Below are positions 10,477-22,126 of a stretch of 64,000 bases of DNA, one piece after another (within the stretch, counting starts at the first letter, position 1; each line of letters starts with the position of its first letter). Below the pieces are notes generated by a model that did not search any database, was not told where the DNA came from, and saw nothing but the letters and a program-made list of their open reading frames with translations. Location: positions 21,036-85,035 of the forward strand of contig JABWCI010000005.1 in NCBI GenBank assembly GCA_013368515.1, in the 5' to 3' direction. Source of the DNA: Candidatus Altimarinota bacterium. Lineage in GTDB: Bacteria; Patescibacteriota; Gracilibacteria; BD1-5; UBA6164. Position numbers and translations under genes: made by a program.

Positions 10477-11167
10477 ATTTGATTATACCATTTACAGCAC
10501 TTATATTGAAACTATAATTCATCTTTAAACTTCAAATTAATCATATATAACAGACTTCTCAAGCTATGACAATTTGTTTTAATATGATAGTATAATCTTT
10601 TAAAAATGGTAATATATTTTCTTCTCATATAAATACATTTAGAGAACCACTTATTGGAAAATTTTGTATAAACTTTATGAAATTTTCTTTGTCTTCAAGC
10701 ATTTTTATTATTGAAAATATTGAATCTCATAACCTTTTATAATTTTTTTCAAGAAATACTCATGTTCAAGAATAATTCATAACATTTTTTGAAGGTACTA
10801 GGAAAAATGCTATTTCTCAAGTATTTTTTGATAAATCATAAGATATACTATTTGCAAAATCCCATATATTGTTTATGTTATGTTTATTAGAGCTATTATC
10901 ACTATTTAAAAAGTGTTCTGGTGTTTGTTGCATCAGATAATTTACAAAAGCTCTCAATCACTTTGAAGTAGGTAATCTACCAGCAGAATTATATGGTTGA
11001 TACACAAGTTCTAGCTCTTCAAGTCTAGCCATATCATTTCTAACAGTAGCACTAGATACTCATAAATCATATTTTTGTAATAAAAGTTTACTTCATAAAA
11101 CTTCTCAAGTTTCTAGATATTCTAAAACTATGATTTTAAGTATTTCTATATTTCTATTTGTAAGCAT
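10475..11167 (-). CDS. hrcA: Heat-inducible repressor HrcA
   Basis: A 230-residue protein. The N-terminal winged helix (residues 1-70) has [22 protein letters not shown], followed by the family hallmark [19 protein letters not shown]. The middle and C-terminal parts match the GAF-like HrcA domain, ending in [21 protein letters not shown] where the family has a conserved IGP..MdY. It is shorter than the usual 340 residues because the central inserted domain is reduced. HrcA represses chaperone genes through the CIRCE element. I see no CIRCE inverted repeat in this window, including upstream of the J-protein gene at 4272, so its targets lie elsewhere. It starts two bases after the glycosyltransferase stop, so the two are surely cotranscribed. 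Confidence 0.88.
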
Positions 11168-11169
11168 AA

Positions 11170-12258
11170 TTATTTTATTATTTCTAATAAATCTCTAGCA
11201 GAATTTTCTTTTGTATATTTGTTTTTTATTTCTTCATAATCAGGGTTTGTTTTATATACTTCGTTTTCTAAGTATTTTTTTGTATTTTCAAATATACTAT
11301 TAACAGAAATAGGTGAGAAATAAGTCAATCTATCTCAGAAAATATTTCTTATATTTTTTAGGTCAGAAGATATTATATTGCTCCCAAAATAAAGTGGTTC
11401 GCTTAATCTAAAAGGAAATGGTTCATAAAAACTAGGAAATATAACTCACAAACTCTCACTATAAAGATATTTTTTATGACTTAATCATACATCTCATAAA
11501 AAATAGATATTTTTTTCCATCTTGTTTTCCAAGATTATATTTCTTAGATTTATGTTTGTAGATATATTGTTTCATAAAAAAACTAAATCTATATTGTGTC
11601 ATGATTCTCTTATTCTTTTCAGAACTAGTATAAGTTTTTCATAATTTTTTTCTATTGAATCTCATCAAGAATAAATCAAATAATCATTATTTAATGAATA
11701 TTTTGTTTTTATGTTTATATTTATTTCATCTAGATTATCATTTACTTTTATTATTTGATCTCACTCAGGGAAAAATCAATTTATTATGTGTATACTAGAT
11801 TCTTTTATATCAAATTTTTCTATCAATTCATTTTTTGTATTTTGATCAAGACAAACTATTTTATGCGATTTTTTTAGGTTTTTATTCATCAAAAATAAGT
11901 ATTTGTATTTTTCAAAATAAGAAGAAAAATTCATATAATATATATCTTTAAGTCATGAAACTATAGTTATATATTCTCATTTATATCTTGTTGGTTTGAA
12001 GTGGTTGAAAAAAATCATCAGATTATTTTCATCTTTTTTAAATATTTTTAATAATTCAAATTGTTCATTTAAGCTTCAATTTTTTATATTAACCTTTTTT
12101 ATATTACAATTTTCAATATTTAATTCATCTATAAAATCAACTACATAGATTATATATTCATTATCTTTATTTTGTTTTATAAATGTTTTAACAAGCTGTA
12201 TTGCAAATCTAGAATAAAGCTCATTTTTTACAAATCTTAAATCGATTCAAATTTTCAT
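11170..12258 (-). CDS. Glycosyltransferase family 4-type protein
   Basis: A 362-residue protein. It starts MKIGIDLRF, typical of the first beta strand of GT-B enzymes. The C-terminal half has YSGGDSIEKNYEKLI, then FLGN and IYFLGDVGLSHKKYLYSES, then IFPSFYEPFPFRLSEPLYFG, which is the E-x7-E nucleotide-sugar-binding region of GT4 (EPFPFRLSEP), and finally SSDLKNIRNIFGD. It should transfer a sugar from a nucleotide donor to a surface polysaccharide or lipid; the acceptor cannot be told. It is the first gene of a two-gene operon with hrcA. The upstream gap (12259-12332) is AT-only, with candidate -10 boxes for both divergent genes. Confidence 0.82.
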
Positions 12259-12332
12259 TTTTTTTAAATTATTTTTATATTTTTGTATTTTTTTATATTA
12301 TATACTAAAAGTTAATTTTTAAAAAATTTTTT

Positions 12333-12596
12333 ATGAATTTAATTGAATTTATAGATAAAAAAGAAAATATTTGATACTTAAAAATAAAAGTTATTCCAAA
12401 TAGTGATAAAACAGAGATAGTTTGACTTATGGATGACTGAGTTTTAAAGATTAAATCAAGATGAGTTCCTGAAAATGGTAAAGTAAATCTAGAAATAATT
12501 GATTTTATTTCTAAAAATATAAAAATAAATAAAAAATTTATACAGATAATTTCTTGAGAAACAAGTAGAAATAAACTAATCAAAATTGCTTTTTAG
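12333..12596 (+). CDS. DUF167/YggU-family protein
   Basis: An 87-residue protein with the layout of the UPF0235 family: LKIKVIPNSDKTEIVGLMDDGVLKIKSRGVPENGKVNLEIIDFISK, then IQIISGETSRNKLIKI. The conserved KVxPNSxxxxI, GKAN-like GKVN and SGxxSRxKxIxI elements are all visible. Structures of the family show a small alpha/beta fold; its role is not known. It is the first gene of a three-gene set ending at 13358. Five TGA glycines, including those of SG and NIGYL. Confidence 0.8.
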
Positions 12597-12640
12597 ATTT
12601 TTATATCTATAATTTCTTTAATAAAAATTAACTTAAAAAT

Positions 12641-12919
12641 ATGGGATTTTTATACATAATTATATATCTTATATCTTTGATTTTATTATATGCTTTTATA
12701 ATAGAAAGATTAAAGATATTGAGCCAAAGGCATAAGGAAAATACTTGAATAGAATCACTTTCTAGATGATATAGGATAGTGAGAAGAAGGATGATTTTTT
12801 TACTAATAGTTTTATATTTTTTAGGTAGTTTAATTTTATTAACTTTTTCAAAAAATGACATATTATACAAAACATGATTATATAATGATCAGAAGGCATT
12901 GGGTGATGATGTTTTTTAG
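12641..12919 (+). CDS. Small two-span membrane protein
   Basis: A 92-residue protein with two hydrophobic segments, about residues 3-20 (FLYIIIYLISLILLYAFII) and 53-69 (IFLLIVLYFLGSLILL). A basic loop between them (RLKILSQRHK, SRGYRIVRRR) predicts a cytoplasmic loop. Its last 35 bases overlap the start of the next gene, so the two are probably translationally coupled. No family recognised; ATG follows an A5 tract. Confidence 0.65.
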
Positions 12920-13358
12920 ATATATAAAATTTGCCTTTTTTGTTTTTGTTTCTTTGACTTTTTATGTATTAGCAATCAAATTTTCTTGAACTTTAGGTAA
13001 TGAAGTCGTAAGATATATAATTTTACCACTTTCATTTATACTTTTAAATTATGCTTTTATAAAGCTTATACTTTATTATATAGCATTTTATAATAATTTA
13101 CTTATATTTCATGATGATAATATAATTGTTATAAAATCTACTTTACTGGATACAGACAATGTTGAGATAATTGATTTACATAAAGTAACTAAAATAGATG
13201 CTTTTGCTACATGATTTGCTGCAAATATTTTTGGTTATGGGACTTTAGTTATAGAGCAACAAAGAGAAAAAGTTAGAGAATTTTTTTATGTACCGAAACC
13301 ATATAAAGCTATTTCTCATTTAAAAGAAGCAAGAGATAAAATGGAAGATAAAAAATAA
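12885..13358 (+). CDS. Membrane protein with PH-like domain
   Basis: A 157-residue protein with two transmembrane segments (about 15-31 and 42-65) and a soluble C-terminal domain. That domain has the pattern NNLLIFHDDNIIVIKSTLLDTDNVEIIDLHKVTKIDA ... GYGTLVIEQQ ... FFYVPKPYKA, which resembles bacterial PH (bPH2) domains: a strand, then a conserved helix-proximal IDLHKVTKI, then a YGTL turn. Function unknown, perhaps membrane-associated scaffolding. The ATG at 12885 overlaps the upstream gene by 35 bases; later in-frame ATGs at positions 8 and 9 of the protein are alternatives. It closes a three-gene set on a terminator. Confidence 0.65.
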
Positions 13359-13377
13359 ACCTGAGGGTTTATTTTTT
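13350..13377 (+). terminator. Terminator after the PH-like membrane protein
   Basis: AAAAATAAACC and GGTTTATTTTTT pair around TGAG and run into T6. The hairpin overlaps the stop codon. Confidence 0.85.
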
Positions 13378-13424
13378 ACTTTTAATTATTTTTATTTATA
13401 CTAAAAAAAATAATTATAAAAAAT

Positions 13425-14471
<1,047 letters not shown>

Positions 14472-14477
<6 letters not shown>

Positions 14478-14511
14478 AAAACTAGAAGAATTTTCTTCTA
14501 GTTTTTTAGTT
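14472..14511. terminator. Strong bidirectional terminator
   Basis: AAAAAACTAGAAGAA and TTCTTCTAGTTTTTT form a 15-bp stem around two bases, shared by convergent mnmA and zupT. Confidence 0.9.
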
Positions 14512-15320
14512 TATAACAACACTAGGCTTACAGCCATTACAAACATTCATAACATTACTCAAGTTATTGCAAGATGATGTTCTCAGTATTCTTCTGCTGT
14601 TGGCAATAATTCATCAAGAGATATATAAACCATTATTCAAGCTATAAGAGCAAATATAAATCAAAAATTTATGTCAGTAAAAAAGTATTTTATAATCACA
14701 AATCAAACTAGCGCTCAAACTATCTCAGCAAGTCATGATAAAAAAGATATAATAGATGCTTTTGCTTTATTTTTTGTAGCATAATATATAGGCATAGCAA
14801 CAGCTATTCACTCTGGGATATTGTGTATTGCAATTGCTATAGATATACTTACTCATAATTTTGGATCTTCTAGAGCAGCTATAAATGTTGCTAATCATTC
14901 TGGTAAATTGTGAAGTGATATAATTAAAGCTGAAAAAAGTCAGACACGAAGTAGTTTTTTTTCTTTTATTTTTGAAATAGTATTTTTGTCAAAATTCATA
15001 TTTTTTATTTCATGTGGATTTTCTGCACTAGGTACTATTTTATCAATTATTGCTATGATTAATATACCTAAAAAAAATGCAAAAACAGTTAATGCATAAC
15101 CTTTATCTTCTCAATAAATACTTACTAAATCTAATTTAGCTTTAAAAAAAATCTCAACAAGAGAAATGTAAATCATAACTCATGCAGAAAATCATAGAGA
15201 AATTGATAATATTTTTGGATTAAATTTTTTGCTAAAAAATACCATTAGACTTCATATTCCAGTTGCCAATCAGGCGAATAGTGTTAGTAAAAATGCAAGT
15301 AGAAAATTTGGATTTTCCAT
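14511..15320 (-). CDS. zupT: ZIP-family metal transporter ZupT
   Basis: A 269-residue membrane protein with eight hydrophobic segments. It carries the two metal-site motifs of the ZIP family, HNLPEGLA on helix 4 and HNIPEGIA on helix 5, which place His, Asn, Pro and Glu ligands in the translocation path. It also has the N-terminal FSAGVMIYISLVEI typical of ZupT. A charged loop with a His (ENPHEIKNMN) separates helices 3 and 4. It imports zinc and other divalent metals, including iron. Upstream, between it and the divergent gene at 15489, lies a 49-base perfect palindrome with a Fur-like core, so metal-dependent repression is likely. Confidence 0.92.
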
Positions 15321-15366
15321 ATCAATATATTAGTTAATTATTTATTATAGCTTATTTTAAAAAAGA

Positions 15367-15415
15367 AATAAGTCAAATTATTATGAGAATTATTCTCATA
15401 ATAATTTGACTTATT
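15367..15415. promoter_or_regulatory. 49-base perfect palindrome with Fur-type core, probable operator
   Basis: Bases 15367-15390 are an exact reverse complement of 15392-15415 around one central T. The core TGAGAATTATTCTCA is a 7-1-7 inverted repeat of the Fur/Zur/PerR type. It lies 47 bases upstream of zupT and 74 bases upstream of the divergent ATG at 15489, where it could control both. It is not followed by a T run, so a terminator is less likely. Confidence 0.65.
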
Positions 15416-15488
15416 AAAATTGTATTTTTATTAAAATTATGATAATATAAAAGATAATATAAAAATAATATAATATTTAAATATATTT

Positions 15489-16964
15489 ATGGTAGTTGAA
15501 GATATAAATTCAGAAAAACCAATTAAACAAAATCCTGAGAAACAATCAGATTTATCAGCAGAAGTTAATGAATCAATAGAAGAAGTTTTACAAAAAGTAG
15601 AGCAAGTAATTGATTTATGATGAAATGATATAATCAAAAAATTTTTTAGCTTAAATAACTTAAGCGATTATTTTGATTTTTATTATGTAAAATTGGATGA
15701 TTTTAAATCTATTTTATCAAAAAGTGATAAATTACTTAATTTTTATAAAGAAAAAACTGGTGAATCTATATCTAAAATATCAAGTGAATGAATTCTTAGA
15801 TTTGCTAAATTTTTATGATTGGATAGACCAAGTTATGGTGAAATTAAAACAAGTGTAAAGTCAAAATTACAAAAAGTATGAGTTACATACTTAAATGAAT
15901 TTAATACATTGATTATAAATAATTTTAGAAAATACTTTTCCCAAGATAATGAGTTTAAATATCTTATTTTTAGGATATTTAAAAAATCTGTTACAAATAT
16001 AGACTCAAATGATTATAAAGATTTATGAGAAAAATTGGAATTAGAATATCTAGAATGAGATAATCTAAAAACAATTATAAAAAATAGACTTAAATTATTA
16101 AAAATAGATTATTTAGATGATTTGGTTTCACTTTGAGTTAGAGAATTTGATGAAATCATATGAAATGACTTTTTGATAGAATCTTATTTTTTAAGTATAT
16201 GAATTTTTAAATCTCATATTTTAAAAGAAGATATAGAAAAATTTTGAATAGATATTTGACTCAAGAAAAAAGAGATAAATAAATCTTCTTATATTTTAAG
16301 TTTTTTAAAGTATAATAAAATTTCAAATTTTTCTGATTTGAAAGATTATCCAAAAACAGAGATAAGAGCATTATTGTGGGAAGATAAAGTTTGTAGAGAA
16401 ATACTTGAAGGCTTTTGATTAACTCACTTGCAAGACTATAGACTTGATCATCTAAAAAGATTTGCTAGATTTGTATGACTTTCTTGAGTACCAAAAGACT
16501 TTGAACTTGATGAACAAAGATCAAAATCTTTGATTTTAAATATACTTAAACAAAATAAAATTGATTGTACTTATTCACTTCAATTTAATTGAATAAAATG
16601 ATTTAAAAGACTTTTTAAACTCCAAAAAATTTGAAATATTTACAATGATATAAATACTTATATCAAAAATAATATTTGAAAGACTATACCAAATTTAGCA
16701 TTTGAAGACTTAGAAAATATATGAATTTTGCTTTGATTACCAACTTTTGATAATTTAGAACATAAAAAAAGAGTAGATAATTTTTTATTTGAAAAATGAG
16801 TTTGGTTAAAAGATCTAAATAAAAATAATTTTAGAAAAGATAATAGTTTTTGGTTTAGTCCAAATTTAAGATATTTTTTAGATAAAGTTTCTTGACCAAC
16901 AGATATAAAACTACTTAGACCAAATCATATAGAAGATATGAAAGATTATATGATGAAATTGTAA
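15489..16964 (+). CDS. Large hypothetical cytoplasmic protein
   Basis: A 491-residue protein without signal peptide or membrane segment. It is Lys, Asn, Ile, Leu and Phe-rich and predicted all-helical. The N-terminal 40 residues are acidic and disordered (EKPIKQNPEKQSDLSAEVN). The body is built of repeated helical pairs with short turns that often carry a TGA-coded glycine (for example ISSEGILRFAKFLGLDRPS and LDHLKRFARFVGLSGVP, which may be internal repeats). No catalytic motif recognised. It shares an intergenic region with zupT and may fall under the same palindromic operator, the only hint of a metal link. Ends on a terminator. Confidence 0.75.
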
Positions 16965-16992
16965 AAGAATATGTAAAAACATATTCTTTTTT
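16963..16992 (+). terminator. Terminator after the 15489 gene
   Basis: AAAAGAATATG and CATATTCTTTT pair around a six-base A-rich loop and continue into T-rich sequence. Confidence 0.82.
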
Positions 16993-17048
16993 GTTTAATT
17001 TTTAAAAATAATTAAAATCAAAAATAGTTATAAATAAAATAAAAATAA

Positions 17049-19313
17049 ATGAACGATTTAGAAAAAATATTGCAATTAAAATTTGGTTTAAGTTCTTTTA
17101 GAGAAGGTCAAAGAGAGATAATAGATAGTGTATTAAATAAAAAAGATACACTTGTTTTTATGCCTACTTGAGGTTGAAAATCTCTTACTTATCAATTACC
17201 ATGAGTAGTTTTAGATTGACTTGTTATAGTTGTTTCTCCACTTATTTCTCTTATGAAAGATCAAGTTGATAAACTGAATAATTTGTGACTTAGAGCCGAA
17301 CTTATAAATTCTACAATTGATAACTATGATAAGCAAATAATACTAAATGATATATCTAAAAATGATTGAAGTATAAAGTTTTTATACATAGCTCCAGAAA
17401 GACTAAATAGTGATGAATTTTTAAGAATTATTGAAAGAGTTAAAATATCTCTTGTAGCTATAGATGAAGCTCATTGTATAAGTCAATGGTGACATGATTT
17501 TAGACCAAGTTATATGAAGCTTAAAGGTTTTTTAGAAAGATTAAAATTAAATAATGATTTCCCAATTATAGCACTTACTGCAACTGCAACTCAAAAAGTT
17601 AGGGCAGACATAACTCTCAGATTATGACTTGTAAATCCAGCTATTTTTACTACTGGTTTTGATAGAAAAAATATAAGTTTAATAGTTAGAGAAATAAGTA
17701 AAAAAGAAGAAAAACTTGAGAAAGTAAGTGAGATACTAGAAAAAACACCATGAAGTTGAATCATCTATTGTTCATCTAGAAAAAATGTAAAAGAAGTATA
17801 TGATTATCTAATTTGAAATTGAGTTTCTGCTTGAATTTATACTTGAGAAATGACTTGAGATAATAGAGAAATAGAACAAAATAATTTTATGGATTCAAAT
17901 TATAAAGTAATTGTTGCTACAAATGCCTTTGGTATGTGAATAGATAAAAGTGATATCAGATTTGTAATTCACTACAATTTACCTTGAAGTATAGAAAATT
18001 ATTATCAAGAAGTTGGTAGAGCTTGAAGAGACTGAAAAAATAGTTATTGAGTAGTAATTGCATCATTTGCAGATACTAAAATACAAGAATTTTTTATAGA
18101 AAATTCATATCCAACAAAACAAGAAATTGTTGATTTTTATAATTATCTTTACAGAGATTTTTCTACTTGAGAGTGAGCTTGAGCTAAGATTTTAAAAACA
18201 TATTTTGTTATGGCCTCTGAATCTGGAATCGTAAATGATTTAAAAGTTTGAGCAATAATTAGGGTACTAGAAAAATATAATATAATCAAAAGGTGACTTG
18301 ATGATTTTGAAACTCCAAGTGATTTTAGAGGTAGATGAATAATACTTTTGCAAGCAAAACAAAATCCAGCATCTATAAAAATAGATTGGTCTCATCAAGA
18401 AGCTTTAAAGGCAGAGAGTTATTATAAACTAGAACAAATTAAAAAGTTACTTTTTTATCCAAGTTGTAGAAAAAAATTTATCTTAAATTATTTTGCTGAC
18501 GAGGAAGATTTAAAAAAAATCTGAGATAATTGTGGAAGTTGTGATTTTTGTATAGAAAAGAAAAATCTCTGAAAACAAGAAGTTATTGATATAGTGAAAA
18601 TATCGGTTTTTGGCCTTATTCTAGAGACTGTTAAAAAATTTGATACAAAGTTCTGAATACAAACTTTTGTTAAATTTTTACGGGGAAGTAATGATAAGAA
18701 ACTCCTAGAGTGGAATATGGATAATGATCAAAATTACTGAGCTCTTAGTGATTTAACTCCAGAATTAATTCAGGCAGTTATTGAAGCTCTTATGTCTCTT
18801 GAGTATCTATATAAAAGTGATGGTAAATTTCCACTTCTTTGAATTACTGAAACTGGTAGGTTGGCTATTACAAAAGATTTTTTACTTAAAAATGATAATG
18901 AAGAACTTCAAACATATCTTAAAATAAGACTTTGAACTAAATCTCTTTATAAAAAAGAATCAAACCCTAAAGAAAAAAAGGAAAAAGTAGATACTTATGA
19001 AGAAACATATAAATTACTAAAACTATGAAATAGTTTAGATGATATATCAAAATTAAGAGAATTGAAGCTTATAACTATTGAAAGTCATATAGTTTTACTT
19101 TATAGCGAATCTAAATTAGGACTTTCAGATATTATGAAATATACTAGTTTTTCTAAGTTAAAAATAGTAAAAGACGTCATAAATAAAGAATTAAACTGAA
19201 TAGTTTCTGAACTTAAACCTATAAAAGAAAAAATAGAAAATTTATGAAATAAGGATATTAGCTATTTTGACATAAAATTGGCTATTGCAATGATAGATAA
19301 AAAAGATTTATAA
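17049..19313 (+). CDS. recQ: ATP-dependent DNA helicase RecQ
   Basis: A 754-residue protein. It has helicase motif 0 (FGLSSFREGQREII), motif I PTGGGKSLTYQLP, motif II DEAH (AIDEAHCISQWGHDFRPSY), motif III ALTATAT, motif V/VI GFDRKNI...YYQEVGRAGRDG. The RQC zinc-binding cysteines follow (YPSCRKKF, NCGSCDFC), then a winged-helix region. The C-terminal 150 residues do not look like HRDC; a helical domain with EETYKLLKLGNSLDDISKLRELKLITIESHI resembles the helix-hairpin-helix tail seen in some RecQ forms. It unwinds DNA 3' to 5' in recombination repair. Single-gene unit between two terminators. Many motif glycines are TGA, including those of the Walker A. Confidence 0.95.
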
Positions 19314-19345
19314 AAAACAAGTTTGTCAAGCTTGTTTTTTTGTTT
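19312..19345 (+). terminator. Terminator after recQ
   Basis: AAAAAACAAG and CTTGTTTTTT pair around a nine-base loop, followed by more T. Confidence 0.82.
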
Positions 19346-19396
19346 GTATAAATTAAATATGTTAAAATAATATTATATAATTTGTTATAAGTTTAT

Positions 19397-20749
19397 ATGG
19401 ATATCTGAGAGCTTTTTAAAAAATGAGTTGTTAAAACTAAACCTAATACTTGAAAAAATGTAAAAGTAGAGGATTTATTTGGTTCTTCATCTAATAATGA
19501 CTTAAAATCTGTAAAAAACTCTATTAATTCGGATTTAAATTTAAACTCTTATTGAGAAAAAAAAGAAGATTGATTTCTTATATCAATTGTAAATGATATG
19601 TTTTTAAATGCTATAAAACTTAGAGCTTCTGATGTTCATATAGAACCAAATGATTATAATTTGACTATAAGATTTAGAATAGATTGAAAATTTATAAACT
19701 ATAAAGATCTAGATATAAAAAATAAAGACTCTGTTATTGCTAGGATAAAAATTATGTCTTATCTTAGAATTGACGAACATAGATTACCGCAGGATTGAAA
19801 AATTGCTTATAAATTGTTTGGTTGAAAACAACTAGATATGAGAGTTTCAATAATTCCAACTATTTATGGTGAGAAATGTGTAATAAGGATATTAAAAAAA
19901 GATTCAACTCCACCAGAATTAAAAGATTTGTGAATTATGCCATACAATATGGTTAAAATAAAAAAGCATTTAGCAGATAACTATGGTATGATATTGGCTG
20001 TATGACCTACAGGTTCCGGTAAGTCTACTACTCTTTTTTCACTTCTTAGTCAATTTAATCCTAAAGAGAAAAATATTTCAACTTTAGAAGATCCAGTAGA
20101 ATATAGAATTCCATGAGTAAATCATACACAAATAAACCAAAGTATAGATTTTACATTTGCAAGGGGGCTTAGGAGTCTTCTTAGACAAGATCCAGATATA
20201 ATAATGGTCTGAGAAATAAGAGATGAAGAAACAGCAAAATTGGCAGTTGAGGCAAGTATTACATGACATATAGTTTTCTCAACAATTCATACCAATTCTG
20301 CTACTCATACTATTCAAAGACTTGTAAATTTATGAGTTGATCCACTGCTTATAACTTCAAGTTTGAGGATGATTATATCTCAGAGACTTACAAGAAAACT
20401 TTGTCCTCATTGTAAAATTCAATACAAAGCTAGTGATAAAATAAAAGATTATATAGTATGAAAAGTAGGTAAATATATAAAAAATAAGGAGGAGTTACTT
20501 TTATTTAAGTCAAATGAAAATGGTTGTATAAAATGTAATCATACTTGATATAGTTGAAGAGTTTGATTATATGAAGTTTTAGAAATAACTGATAAATTAG
20601 AAACACTTATTTTAAACAATGCATCACGCTTACAACTTGAAATTCAGGCTATTTGAGATGGGATGGTTCCTATAAAAGATGATTGATTATTAAAAGTTAT
20701 TTTATGAGAAACTTCTCTTGAAGAATTGTTATCTGTTCTATGAACATAA
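19397..20749 (+). CDS. pilB: Type IV pilus assembly / secretion ATPase PilB (GspE family)
   Basis: A 450-residue hexameric ATPase. It has the GspE N2-type entry [23 protein letters not shown] (residues 75-97), then Walker [10 protein letters not shown] near 205, the Asp box [10 protein letters not shown], the His box/Walker B region [22 protein letters not shown], and [17 protein letters not shown] tetracysteine zinc site follows (CPHC ... CIKC), as in PilB/GspE. The N1 domain of full PilB (about 560) is missing and replaced by a 70-residue low-complexity stretch. PilB drives pilin polymerisation at the inner membrane. A second, similar ATPase is encoded at 32669. No PilT, PilC or PilQ gene is in the window. 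Confidence 0.92.
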
Positions 20750-20846
20750 CTTTATAAATAGTAAAGATATTTTGGAAACAAAATTTGATAAAATTTTTTG
20801 CTAAGTATAATTTTATATGATAAAATTATAAATATAATCAATAAAA

Positions 20847-21140
20847 ATGAACATATATTTAGAAACATTATTTGATAGATATAATCTTAGTGAAAAGGAT
20901 AGGCATGATATTTTACAATTCTTTACTTTTTTATCTGATGATAAAAAACAAAATCTTATAAATAACTTTGAGATAGTTGTTTATAAAATGCAAAAGATTG
21001 AAAAAAGTCTAGAATTAGAAAAAGAAATATTGATTTGAGACTCTGTTGAAAGAGTTAGGCAAGCTGTTATGCAAAATAGAAAAAAGTTTCTTGATGAACA
21101 AATAAAAAAACAAATAGATTTATTAAAAGGAGAAATATAA
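20847..21140 (+). CDS. Small hypothetical helical protein
   Basis: A 97-residue protein (MNIYLETLFDRYNLSEKDRHDILQFF...), charged, helical, with a coiled-coil-like C-terminus (QNRKKFLDEQIKKQIDLLK) and no signal peptide. It has only one TGA glycine. It lies 98 bases after pilB behind an AT-rich stretch with candidate -10 boxes (TATAAT twice before 20840), and 24 bases before the next small gene. A link to the pilus system is conceivable from position only. Confidence 0.65.
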
Positions 21141-21164
21141 ATTTATAACTAAAACAAAAACAAA

Positions 21165-21470
21165 ATGATAGTTACACCAAAATTACAAGAACATTTTGAT
21201 TCTAATAGAGAAGTATCTAAAGACACTCTTGATTATTTATTGTCTTTATGAATTGATGAAAGATTTGCAGAACAATGTAAGGCTATGTTTGATGGTATAA
21301 AGGCAGATGTTTCAGAAGTTATTGCAGTTTCTCCTACAATAATAGCAGAAGATGAAAAATTAAAAAATAAGTTTTCAAAAATGTGATTAAAAGCTAGTAT
21401 TCAATTTGGGAATGAATTAAAATCAGCAGCTAATGATAGAGTTTATGGTTGATATAAAAAAGCAGCTTAA
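21165..21470 (+). CDS. Small hypothetical protein
   Basis: A 101-residue soluble protein starting MIVTPKLQEHFDSNREVSKDTLDYLLSLGIDERF, mixed alpha/beta, with a single Cys and a GGYKK C-terminal end. No family recognised. It follows the 20847 gene closely and ends on a strong terminator, so the two probably form one transcript. Confidence 0.65.
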
Positions 21471-21471
21471 T

Positions 21472-21503
21472 AAAAAGATAAAGGATTTCCTTTATCTTTT
21501 TAT
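21472..21503. terminator. Bidirectional terminator
   Basis: AAAAAGATAAAGGA and TCCTTTATCTTTTT form a 14-bp stem around TT, shared with the convergent pseudopilin gene that ends inside it. Confidence 0.88.
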
Positions 21504-22031
21504 TATTCAACTCACTACATCGAATTCTATATTATAATCATATCATCTATTAAAACTATTTATTTTTAGTGAGCCTTGAGTTGTTAAACAAGTTCATGAC
21601 AATCTATATTTTCATCATTCAAATATTATAGATCAAGTTTGAGTATTATTTAGAGGATGCTCTGTTCAGTTTACATCTACACAAGATACTCCATTAATTG
21701 AAAATTTTTCCATTGGAATAGAATTTTCAAGTACCCATGGAGAACTATCAGTTAATCTATAATTTGTATTTATTACTCAACTTCACGATGTTGAAAAATC
21801 AATTCTCCATGTTTTTGGAACATCTAAATTTACTCAAATTCATTTTCATATCAATGAATTATTTCTTATTCTCTCTATCTCAGAAATAATTTTATTATTA
21901 AATATTTCTAAGCTTTGTTTGTCTGATATTGATTTGAATGATATGTTGTTTGCTCATAAAGCTATTATAGAAATAATTGAAATAGCAACTAATAATTCTA
22001 CAATAGTAAAAGCTTTATTTTTTTTATTCAT
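21492..22031 (-). CDS. Type IV pilin-like (pseudopilin) protein
   Basis: A 179-residue protein with the prepilin leader MNKKNKAFTIVELLVAIS, the peptidase site before Phe and Glu at +5 of the mature chain, followed by a hydrophobic helix to about residue 27. The globular part is beta-rich and has two cysteines (GVSCVDVNG, SGTCLTTQG) that could form a loop-closing disulphide. It ends KINSFNRGYDYNIEFDVVSG. It resembles GspH/FimT-type minor pseudopilins in length and layout. It could be assembled by the PilB proteins encoded at 19397 or 32669. Confidence 0.85.
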
Positions 22032-22126
22032 AAAAAATTTGTAATAATTTAAAAAAAAATATAATTGTATTGTAAGTTTACTTATAAAAAAATAACTTCA
22101 AAATATTTTTTAATTTTTCTATTATT

